A program made the position numbers and the translations under genes. From Rossellomorea aquimaris TF-12 (GTDB taxonomy: Bacteria > Bacillota > Bacilli > Bacillales > Bacillaceae_B), in assembly GCF_001648555.1 (NCBI RefSeq), contig NZ_LQXM01000029.1:248001-312000 (forward strand): a stretch of 64,000 nt of DNA. Reading direction: 5' to 3'. This document shows, one piece after another, positions 1-7,546 of the stretch; position 1 is the first letter of the stretch, and every line of letters starts with the position of its first letter. Under the pieces are notes generated by a model. That model saw only the letters and a list, made by a program, of their open reading frames with translations. It was not told where the DNA came from and searched no databases.

Positions 1-82
1 GGAGGAATAATATTTTTGTATTTATAATATAAGCCTTTTATGATCTTTTTAAGAAAACTGACTTTTGAAATGACGACATAAA

Positions 83-115
83 AAACCCCTATTGGATTTA
101 ATCCAATAGGGGTTT
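83..115 (-). terminator. Intrinsic terminator of yocH
   Basis: A perfect 15-bp stem with a 3-nt loop ends in a run of Ts when read on the minus strand. It lies 10 bases past the yocH stop codon. Confidence 0.9.
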
Positions 116-124
116 AACTTATGA

Positions 125-907
125 CTATTCAATAATTTTTACGTTAACTGTTTTTCTACCCCAGTCCTTAGCTTGATCTTGAGATGGGATAAATACGTCA
201 ATCTTATTTCCTTGGATTGCTCCACCTGTATCTTCAGCTGTTGCATACCCATATCCTTCAACATATACTTTTGAACCTAGTGGAATCACATTTGGATCAA
301 CAGCAATAACTTTAGCATCTGGATTTTCTAATAGATTGACTCCAGTGGCCGTTGTACCTGAGCAACCTGCACAATTCGCTGTATAGGCTGTTGCTTCTAC
401 AGTAAGTTCCTTAGCAACTGTTTCTTCATCTGCTGCAGGCTCTGCTTGAGCAGCTGCTTCTTCAGCTTCTGGAGCTACTTCTGCTGTTTCTTCTGTAGTT
501 GTTGCCTTCTCAGAAGTATTTGCAGTAGCTGAAGGTCCTTTTTTATCATCTAAATTAATTAATAATTCTTGTCCTGGTACAATAAGGTCACTTTCTAATG
601 CGTTCCAACCTTTAAGGCTGTCCACAGTAATTCCATAATGAGAAGAAATCGCCCATAATGAGTCACCTTTTTTTACTGTATAATACTCCTTAGAGGATAC
701 GGTGAGTTCCTGATCAGGATAAATTAAATGTGTATCTAGGTTATTCCAAGTTTTAAGTTGGTCTACGGTAGTACCGTACTCCTGTGCAATCCCCCATAAT
801 GTATCGCCTTTTTTAACTTCAATTCCTTGTGCTGAAGCGCTAGCTCCACCAGCAACTGCAAGTGTAGTAAATGCAGCTACAGAAATAATCGACTTTTTTA
901 ATTTCAT
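125..907 (-). CDS. yocH: Cell-wall-binding protein with two LysM domains and a 3D domain (YocH-like)
   Basis: A secreted peptidoglycan-binding protein, probably a muralytic enzyme, of 260 residues. The start at 907 is chosen because GGAGG lies nine bases upstream and the product then opens with a signal peptide (MKLKKSIISVAAF, cleavage near ASA-Q); a longer frame to 970 has no such site. Two LysM domains follow (about 29-73 and 75-118, each with KKGDTLW or KKGDSLW). Next is an Ala/Glu-rich linker and a C-terminal 3D domain with its three aspartates in VDP, EDTGG and NKIDVF. B. subtilis YocH has the same architecture and belongs to the WalRK regulon; I did not find a convincing WalR box here. 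Confidence 0.92.
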   Translation of the reverse strand: MKLKKSIISVAAFTTLAVAGGASASAQGIEVKKGDTLWGIAQEYGTTVDQLKTWNNLDTHLIYPDQELTVSSKEYYTVKKGDSLWAISSHYGITVDSLKGWNALESDLIVPGQELLINLDDKKGPSATANTSEKATTTEETAEVAPEAEEAAAQAEPAADEETVAKELTVEATAYTANCAGCSGTTATGVNLLENPDAKVIAVDPNVIPLGSKVYVEGYGYATAEDTGGAIQGNKIDVFIPSQDQAKDWGRKTVNVKIIE

Positions 908-1282
908 AGAAAAATTCCTCCTTATGTAGCTAGCGAATATTATTTTTGCTAACAGGGAAAATACTAACATAGTAAAATCTCAATACAATAACAAGAAAGT
1001 TATAATCGTGCGTCAAGAATATTTCACCGATGTAATATAAAGCCCTTTCTTTCATGTTATTTCTTAAGAAGGAATATTTATCTATTTTAAAAGGTTAATA
1101 CTAGATTTAATGGATAATTTTAGTTGAAAATTGATTGGTAAGTTAAATAAGCAGAAACTGATTTCCTTATAAAGACAACCTAAGAATGCTTATGGAACTG
1201 TTGAAAAAATAGTACTTAACAAGCTAATAGATTCAACTTATACTATATAATAGAAGAAAAATGGTGAAGTAGGTGAAAGTGA
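908..1282. other. Intergenic region, 375 bases
   Basis: AT-rich spacer holding the divergent control regions of yocH and the zinc-ribbon gene. A TATAAT-like -10 box lies near 1245 for the rightward gene, without a clear -35. I see no coding signal in it. Confidence 0.5.
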
Positions 1283-1438
1283 ATGGATACAAAGGAAGAA
1301 CGAGTGGTCCTATATAAGGATGAACCCGATGAGCATAGTGGTCGATGTGAGTGTGGCAATAATATCTTTCATTCTCGCGTTTTAGAAGGAAAGTTCTATC
1401 GTAAATGTCAAGAGTGTGGCAAGACGAAAATCGTATAG
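1283..1438 (+). CDS. Small zinc-ribbon protein, 51 residues
   Basis: A short gene with an AGGTGA site upstream of ATG and its own terminator downstream. The product is mostly charged and contains CECG near residue 22 and CQECG near residue 43, a CxC...CxxC pattern expected of a four-cysteine zinc ribbon. No enzymatic domain is visible. Such mini-ribbons may bind nucleic acid or a protein partner; that is inference. I do not recognise a named family. Confidence 0.7.
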   Translation: MDTKEERVVLYKDEPDEHSGRCECGNNIFHSRVLEGKFYRKCQECGKTKIV

Positions 1439-1448
1439 AGGGAAAAAG

Positions 1449-1483
1449 GAAAACCGTTCATTAACACATGGTTTTCTTTTTTT
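1449..1483 (+). terminator. Terminator after the zinc-ribbon gene
   Basis: Stem GAAAACC/GGTTTTC with a 14-nt loop, followed by seven Ts. It lies 11 bases past the stop codon. Confidence 0.8.
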
Positions 1484-1657
1484 ATTCATTCATTTGTAAA
1501 TGGTGGTAGAAGGAAACTGGACGAGTACATCTGTTGTTTCATTAATGGGACGAATGTCCACGACAATAGAATTTAATGCTAACTGACTTTGTTAAAATAT
1601 ACCTAAATGCTTTTCCATTTCCATTGTCATAATTCCGTTTTTTACAAAAGTTTTAAA

Positions 1658-1703
1658 AAGAGGGACGGACCTTTCAACGATCGTTGAAAGGTCCGTCCCT
1701 CTT
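1658..1703 (-). repeat. 46-bp perfect palindrome made of two AGGGACGGACCT copies; terminator of mapB
   Basis: Two 23-base arms are perfectly complementary with no loop. Each carries the dispersed 12-mer (1661-1672 and, inverted, 1689-1700), followed inward by TTCAACGA. On the minus strand it begins four bases after the mapB stop codon and ends in five Ts, so it should act as an intrinsic terminator. Confidence 0.9.
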
Positions 1704-1706
1704 GCT

Positions 1707-2450
1707 TTATTGTGTTAAAATGATTGGTTCGTTTTTGGTGATGACGATGGTGTGTTCGATTTGTGCGACTAGGCTTTTGTCTGGAGTAATGTAGGTCCAA
1801 CCATCGCCTTTTTCGATGACGCTTTCTGCTTTTGTTGATACAAATGGTTCAAAGGCGATGACCATTCCTTCTTTTAGAAGTTCAATATCCCAAGGATCAA
1901 AATAGTTTAAGATATGATCAGGTTTTTCATGAAGCGAACGGCCTACACCGTGTCCAGTTAAATTCATAATTACTGTATAACCATTCTTTTTTGCTTCAAC
2001 ATGAACGGCCTTTCCGATGCCATTTTTTTTCGAACCAGCTCGTGCTTTTTTTAAGCCTGCCAAAAATGACTTTTCGGCTGCTTCACATAATTGAGTAAGC
2101 TCCGGCTTCCCGTCTCCTACTACAAACGAGATACCTGTATCTGAATAATAGCCATTTTTCGAGCCTGAAACATCAATGTTTACAAGATCACCTTCATTAA
2201 TGACACGGTCACCGGGAATACCATGCGCCACTTCTTCATTGACGCTGATACAAGTGTAACCAGGAAAATCATATTCCCCTTTAGGTCCAGAAATAGCTCC
2301 GTTTTCTTCAAACATCTTTCCAGCCATTTCATCAAGCTCTTTTGTAGTCACACCCGGTACAGTTTTACTTTTTAATTCATCGCGAATCATTGCGACGATT
2401 CGTCCGATTTCTTTTAATGCTTGTAAATCTTCATCTGTTTTAACAATCAT
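1707..2450 (-). CDS. mapB: Methionine aminopeptidase, type I (MapB/YflG-like)
   Basis: Removes the N-terminal methionine from nascent proteins in the cytoplasm; a di-metal M24A peptidase of 247 residues. The ligand set is complete: H76, D93, D104, H167, E201 and E232. The ending (VAQIEHTIVITKNEPIILT) closely follows B. subtilis YflG, a second, non-essential MetAP, rather than the essential Map of the ribosomal-protein operon. It stands alone, with GGAAG before the ATG and the 46-bp palindrome as terminator. Confidence 0.93.
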   Translation of the reverse strand: MIVKTDEDLQALKEIGRIVAMIRDELKSKTVPGVTTKELDEMAGKMFEENGAISGPKGEYDFPGYTCISVNEEVAHGIPGDRVINEGDLVNIDVSGSKNGYYSDTGISFVVGDGKPELTQLCEAAEKSFLAGLKKARAGSKKNGIGKAVHVEAKKNGYTVIMNLTGHGVGRSLHEKPDHILNYFDPWDIELLKEGMVIAFEPFVSTKAESVIEKGDGWTYITPDKSLVAQIEHTIVITKNEPIILTQ

Positions 2451-2535
2451 ACTATCTTCCTTCTCTATATGAATTTCATCTTCTTACTATACCGAACTAC
2501 ACGAGTTTTTTAAAGGAATAGCTTTTGTTTACTTG

Positions 2536-3843
2536 TTACTCCTTTTTCCTATTATAATGATCTTTTGTTTCTATACTTGTATCTGGCTTTAATTGATCAA
2601 TCTTTTCGTTTAGATAAAATAGATCCCACTCCTGCATCTCTTCTTTATCTATACCATGAATCAAATATTTATGAAAATCATAAACAACATGCTTTCTCTC
2701 TGAATCTACTTCACGATAGATCATGATTAACGCGTCCAATATTGATAATATCACTGAGATATCTCCTTTTCCATAATGAACAATCTGATAAAATGTTTTA
2801 TACAATATATGGTTAAATGAGAAGAGATTAATCAATAATCTTGGATGGCCGTTATCATCATTCATGGTAAGTACACCATCTTGAATATCATGGGTTTCAC
2901 TAAGAATAAGACCGATATATTTAATACAGTCACGAGCAGTATTTGGATCATTAATTCCGGGTGAAATGGCCCTTAGTGCCACTTCCACAATTTTTTGAAG
3001 AGAATAAGCTAAATCGTATTCCCCCATTCTTTCTCTTCCCATAAATATAAAAGAATGATAATTTTCTTGTTCTTCATGATATCCATGAATTCGATATAGA
3101 GTGTCTCCTTCTTTAATAAATTCACCGACATTTTTAACAAACTCAACCATAGTTCCATCTTCAAGTGCTTTTGTCTTTACCCCTGAAAAGTCTATATATT
3201 GTAAAAACCCAGATTTATGGGCAGGTATATCTTTAATAACCTGATAGTGTACGGGAATTTGTTTAAAGGGCTGTACATCCTGATTAGCTTGGATCTTTTT
3301 ATAAAAGTCAACAACCTTTAACGCTTCTTGCTCTAATCCTTGTATTAATCTGCTGATTTGAATTGATGTAGCAATGTGATGGATGAAATACGCAAAGAAC
3401 GCCAGGCACACAATTGCATAAAGAACACCTACAAAAGCAGACGATACCAAGTGCTCTTCAAGGCTTTGTCTCATAAATAATAATGAAATAATGGAATAGA
3501 TAAATCCTCCAAGAAAAATCCCGAGTCCTCTCATAGTCGTTTTATCTTTCACAAAGTTTTGAAGAGTTCTAGGAGAAAATTGTGAAGAATATGTAGTCAG
3601 AACGACCATGACTGTAGAAAATGTAAAGGTTGTCATGGTAAGTAAAGAAGAAGCTATAGCACTTAATACGGTTTGTGCTAAGTCTATACTCGTTAACATC
3701 ATGACCGGCAGAAATGGTTCAACTGTGTGAATCCAATAGGTATCAAGGGATACTGTGAAAATGGCCAGTCCTAAGGATGCCACACTGTAAATGGCTGGAA
3801 CGACCCATATTCCTTTTCTTATCTTCATTAATAATCGTTTCAC
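2536..3843 (-). CDS. DUF2254 membrane protein
   Basis: A 435-residue integral membrane protein of unknown function. Four hydrophobic segments lie in the first 165 residues (about 15-30, 45-75, 105-125 and 135-160). The TM2-3 region (SLLTMTTFTFSTVMVVLTTYSSQFSPR) is typical of DUF2254. A soluble C-terminal half follows, with the RAISPGINDPNTA block also conserved in that family. It is followed 72 bases upstream by the CidB/CidA pair on the same strand and may share a transcript. Confidence 0.85.
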   Translation of the reverse strand: MKRLLMKIRKGIWVVPAIYSVASLGLAIFTVSLDTYWIHTVEPFLPVMMLTSIDLAQTVLSAIASSLLTMTTFTFSTVMVVLTTYSSQFSPRTLQNFVKDKTTMRGLGIFLGGFIYSIISLLFMRQSLEEHLVSSAFVGVLYAIVCLAFFAYFIHHIATSIQISRLIQGLEQEALKVVDFYKKIQANQDVQPFKQIPVHYQVIKDIPAHKSGFLQYIDFSGVKTKALEDGTMVEFVKNVGEFIKEGDTLYRIHGYHEEQENYHSFIFMGRERMGEYDLAYSLQKIVEVALRAISPGINDPNTARDCIKYIGLILSETHDIQDGVLTMNDDNGHPRLLINLFSFNHILYKTFYQIVHYGKGDISVILSILDALIMIYREVDSERKHVVYDFHKYLIHGIDKEEMQEWDLFYLNEKIDQLKPDTSIETKDHYNRKKE

Positions 3844-3915
3844 AATTTAATTCTCCTTTGAAAAGTAGAAAGGGCAAAAGATAGGATAAGCCTATTTTCC
3901 CCAATTCAACTATGA

Positions 3916-4602
3916 CTATAACCATATAAATAGAATCGGAATGATAAACGACATGATTGTGGCTGTTAATGCCATTGCAGCACCGCTAACGGCTCCCTCC
4001 TCTTCCCCTTCTTTTATCGCTTGAGCCGTTCCAACACCATGTGAAATAACACCAAAAGGAAGTCCCTTCGCAATTGAATGGTTGACCTTTAACCATTTTA
4101 ATAACGTTGGAATGGTCATGGCCCCGAATATACCTGTTAAGATAACAACTGTTGGAATGACTTCGATTTTGCTATCAATCACTTTTCCAATATCAACTGC
4201 AACGGGTGTAGTAATAGTTTTCAACATTATAGATCGATTCCATGCTGATGGAATCCCCATCCATTTGCTTAAGTAATAAGAGCTGACCATGGATACTCCG
4301 CTTCCTACAAAAATCCCCATTAGAATTGGTTGCAAGTGTTTCAGGAGAAGTTGTCTATGTTGATAGAGAGGGTAAGCTAAAGCAACCGTTGCGGGACCTA
4401 ATAAATAAGTAATAATAGATGTGAATTGAGCATACCTCTCGTACGATACGTCAATCACTAGTAACGTAATGACGATTGCTATTGAACTAATAAAAATTGG
4501 AATAGTTAGTGGACTAGGTTTCCATCGATAAATTTTTACAGCAAGAAAAAAATAAAATAATGTTAACCCCATAGCGATTAATGAATTAATGAGATGGGTC
4601 AT
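3916..4602 (-). CDS. cidB: CidB/LrgB family membrane protein (anti-holin-like partner)
   Basis: A 228-residue LrgB-family protein with about seven membrane segments. The family motif region (KTITTPVAVDIGKVID, GVISHGVGTAQAI) is intact. CidAB/LrgAB proteins affect murein hydrolase activity, autolysis and, in Bacillus and Staphylococcus, pyruvate or overflow-metabolite transport. The start overlaps the end of cidA by 17 bases, so the two are translationally coupled. No CidR-type LysR regulator lies beside them. Confidence 0.9.
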   Translation of the reverse strand: MTHLINSLIAMGLTLFYFFLAVKIYRWKPSPLTIPIFISSIAIVITLLVIDVSYERYAQFTSIITYLLGPATVALAYPLYQHRQLLLKHLQPILMGIFVGSGVSMVSSYYLSKWMGIPSAWNRSIMLKTITTPVAVDIGKVIDSKIEVIPTVVILTGIFGAMTIPTLLKWLKVNHSIAKGLPFGVISHGVGTAQAIKEGEEEGAVSGAAMALTATIMSFIIPILFIWL

Positions 4603-4966
4603 GACTTTTATTCTCCTTTAAATTGATCAAGCCTTGCGCTGAAAGGGAGGTTGCTGTAAAACCACCAAGTGCACTTATGATTATGATGATCAATAATTTC
4701 CAGCCATACTGTAATATATATGGACCTAATACCATGACGCTTACAGACAAAGGTAGAAAAAAGAACGAGAAATGTTTTAAGAAAAAGCTGGCACCTTCTA
4801 AGAACAAACGTTCTTTCACAACGCCAGTTTGTAATAAAACGAATAATAGCAACATTCCAATAATGCTACCGGGAATCGGCAATTGAAAGAAATCTGCACA
4901 CCATTTTCCTATCTCATAAAAGAAACACAATATTACGATTTGAACCGTGATTCGTATAAACGCCAT
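4586..4966 (-). CDS. cidA: CidA/LrgA family holin-like protein
   Basis: A 126-residue LrgA-family protein with four membrane helices and the conserved stretch LPIPGSIIGMLLLFVLL. It is the upstream partner of cidB. Known family members form membrane oligomers linked to autolysis control and pyruvate uptake. The end carries a short polar tail that overlaps the cidB start. Confidence 0.9.
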   Translation of the reverse strand: MAFIRITVQIVILCFFYEIGKWCADFFQLPIPGSIIGMLLLFVLLQTGVVKERLFLEGASFFLKHFSFFFLPLSVSVMVLGPYILQYGWKLLIIIIISALGGFTATSLSAQGLINLKENKSHDPSH

Positions 4967-5166
4967 CCCTATCTCCTCTCCCGTTTACTTCTTCCACTGA
5001 TTTTACCATATATTAAACCATGAGATGACAATTCAAATGCTTTTAAGGGTCGATTCTCCACAGGGGGAATGTCGAGGAGGATCGGAGCTTGCCCCGGAGA
5101 AAGTTTCGGTCCGATCAACGCCTACTTTCTTCTGTAGTATAGCTACAAATTTTGCGAATAAAGCCT

Positions 5167-5198
5167 AAAAAAAGACAGATCCTTTTAAGGATCTGTCT
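5167..5198 (-). terminator. Terminator of the DJ-1/PfpI gene
   Basis: Twelve-base stem AGACAGATCCTT/AAGGATCTGTCT with a 2-nt loop and a seven-T tail on the minus strand, eight bases past the stop. Confidence 0.9.
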
Positions 5199-5205
5199 CA
5201 TTCTA

Positions 5206-5862
5206 TTAAGATAAAGCTTTTACAAAAGCTTCTGCTGCTGACTGACTAGATTGTGGATTTTGCCCGGTTATAAATTTCCCATCAGTAATAACATGGTCAC
5301 TCCATGCTTCCGACTTTTCAAATTGAGCACCTTGTTCCCGTAATTTGGTTTCTAGTAGGAAAGGCATTAAAGAATCTAACCCTGTTTGTTGTTCTTCTTC
5401 ATTTGTGAACGCTGTTAAGCTTTTCCCTTCAACTAGCCATTTGCCATTTGAAAGTTTTGTTCCAACGAAGCCTGCTGGTCCGTGACAAACAGAGCCAATC
5501 GCTTTATTATTCTCTGCAAAATGAGCTAATGCTTTTTGGAGTTCTGGACTTTCCGGTAAATCAAACATGGTTCCATGACCACCTGGCAAGAATATTCCTA
5601 CATATTCATTCACATTTAGTTGAGAAAGGACCATGGTTTGATCAAGCTCTTTTGTGACCCCTTTCCACTTTTCAACAAGTTCATCATCTAAGCTATTCGG
5701 ATCTAATGGAATTCTTCCACCTTTTAAACTGGCAACATCTACTTCAAAACCTTGATTTTTAAATTCTGAATAAGGTTCTGCAAACTCAGATAACCATAAG
5801 CCTGTCTCATGTTCCTCATCAATTTTACTTTCATTTGTTAACACCATTAAAATTTTCTTCAA
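5206..5862 (-). CDS. DJ-1/PfpI family protein (type 1 glutamine amidotransferase-like, Hsp31 type)
   Basis: A 218-residue cytosolic protein. The nucleophile elbow SVCHGP puts the catalytic pair at C126-H127. The GLWLSEFAEPY segment near 21-31 supplies the family's conserved acidic residue, and LPGGHGTMFDLP near 92-103 matches the oxyanion loop. These features match the Hsp31/YhbO-like branch, whose members act as glyoxalase III, deglycase or holdase. Substrate cannot be read from sequence. It is a single-gene unit with its own terminator. Confidence 0.85.
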   Translation of the reverse strand: MKKILMVLTNESKIDEEHETGLWLSEFAEPYSEFKNQGFEVDVASLKGGRIPLDPNSLDDELVEKWKGVTKELDQTMVLSQLNVNEYVGIFLPGGHGTMFDLPESPELQKALAHFAENNKAIGSVCHGPAGFVGTKLSNGKWLVEGKSLTAFTNEEEQQTGLDSLMPFLLETKLREQGAQFEKSEAWSDHVITDGKFITGQNPQSSQSAAEAFVKALS

Positions 5863-6103
5863 TGTATACCCTCCATTAATATCTGTTAGTTGTCTACAAC
5901 TATGTTTTATCCACTTTTCAATAAAATAAACTTACTCTTTGAAATTTGTGAGGGTATAGGACTGAAATACAGTTCTCTCTTTTTAAAGAATTTCGAGAGA
6001 GTAGTGTTCTTTAATCGAGTGTATATAGGAAATTAATGGCCAACACAATGTATGAAATTCTTAAATTAATAAAATTGAGAGAATTACACGAAGAAATAAT
6101 TTA

Positions 6104-7534
6104 TTAAGGAGATTCATTTATAGGAAAGAATATTTGCACCTCTGTTCCAATACCTTTTTCAGAGCGAAAAGTTATTTTGCCCCCATGATTTTCTATTATT
6201 TTATTTGATATGAGCAAGCCTAAACCTGTTCCTTTTTCTTTAGTTGAATAAAATGGTTCTCCTAAATGAGGAAGTATTTCACACGGAATTCCTATTCCAT
6301 TATCCTTAATCGAAATTCTCAAGTAATCCGAAACTTTTCCTACTGTGACTGTGATCGAGCCGCCTACTTCAATGGCATCAATTGCATTTTGTAATATATT
6401 GAGAAACACTTGCTTTAAATCATTTTCATTTCCACGTATTAAAAAACTTTGAGATTCTGAAGAGATATAGTATGACCCAGATTTTTCTTTGATTTGGGCT
6501 CCTACAAGAGTTATTACTTCTGAAATGAGGTTGTTTATATTAACTATTTCATTACTACTCTCCTGAGGTTTTGCTAAATGAAGAAAATCTGTAATAATAT
6601 CTTCCATTCGATTAATCTCAGTAATAACAATATCTAAGTAGTTTTCATTATATTGTTTCTTATCGCTGCATAGTTGAAGAAATCCCTTAATAGGCGTTAA
6701 AGGATTTCGAATTTCATGCGCAACCGCTGCAGCCATTTGTCCTAGGACAGCCAACTTATCAGATCTTTTTAAATGTTCTTCAGCTTCTAAGCGGGCTTCA
6801 ATGTCTCTTGAAACGGAAACGATATTTGCTATTTCATTCGTTTCTTTGTTTAATATTGCTTTTAATACACTTTCAAACCATAAATACTCACCAGACGTAT
6901 TTCTAGCTCTATAGGTAATTAACACTGCTTGATTTTCTTGATAGATGGAATTAAATTTTTCCTCAATCATTGGAATATCCTCAGGATGTATAATTTCATT
7001 GGGGTGTACGCCAATCAAACTACTAGGTTCGTATCCAAGTGTTGACTCAATGGAAGGGGATAAGTATAAATAGGTACCATCAGGCTCATGAAGATTAATA
7101 ATGTCTGAGGAATATTCGGCGAGTAGCCGGTATTTCCTTTCACTTTCTTGCGTGGTTTCCTCCATTACTTTTTTTTCTGTAATATCAATTACCTGTCCTA
7201 ATAAATAAGGGGTTTCCCCTTCTTTAATGAGGGAAACATGAAGATCCCCTGTTCTTATTTGCCCGTCCCTAGAGATAAAGCGTTTCTCCATTTGATATTC
7301 TAAGCAATCTCCCTTGATTACCTGCTCAAAGTATTGGAAGTTAATGAGAGAATCTTCTGGGTGAGAAAATTCCTCTATTGGTTTCGATATCCATTCCTTT
7401 TCAGTGTATCCCATAAAATGCATAAATGCAGGATTATACATTATTTTGTGTTGATTTAATGTCATGATAAATTGTGGTATTCTGGATTGATAAAAGACTT
7501 CTTTAAATACACTTTCTTCAAACAATATCTTCAC
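6104..7534 (-). CDS. PAS-domain sensor histidine kinase (sporulation-kinase type)
   Basis: A soluble, orphan histidine kinase of about 476 residues. It has two PAS/PAC domains (about 12-122 and 132-252), a HisKA domain with the phospho-acceptor H273 in HEIRNPLTP, and a HATPase_c domain with N383, DNGIGIP at 411-417 and KGTGLGL at 434-440. No membrane segment or partner response regulator is present. This is the layout of KinA/KinE kinases that feed the Spo0 phosphorelay; that role is inferred. It begins 12 bases after topB. The GTG at 7534 sits too close to AAAGG, so the TTG at 7525 may be the real start. Confidence 0.88.
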   Translation of the reverse strand: MKILFEESVFKEVFYQSRIPQFIMTLNQHKIMYNPAFMHFMGYTEKEWISKPIEEFSHPEDSLINFQYFEQVIKGDCLEYQMEKRFISRDGQIRTGDLHVSLIKEGETPYLLGQVIDITEKKVMEETTQESERKYRLLAEYSSDIINLHEPDGTYLYLSPSIESTLGYEPSSLIGVHPNEIIHPEDIPMIEEKFNSIYQENQAVLITYRARNTSGEYLWFESVLKAILNKETNEIANIVSVSRDIEARLEAEEHLKRSDKLAVLGQMAAAVAHEIRNPLTPIKGFLQLCSDKKQYNENYLDIVITEINRMEDIITDFLHLAKPQESSNEIVNINNLISEVITLVGAQIKEKSGSYYISSESQSFLIRGNENDLKQVFLNILQNAIDAIEVGGSITVTVGKVSDYLRISIKDNGIGIPCEILPHLGEPFYSTKEKGTGLGLLISNKIIENHGGKITFRSEKGIGTEVQIFFPINESP

Positions 7535-7546
7535 ACCTTTTGCAAT

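Noticed and set aside
7255..7280. AGGGACGGGC, a near match to the 12-mer in the PAS kinase
   Set aside because: Matches only the first eight bases; it encodes an ordinary RDGQ turn and was not counted as a copy.
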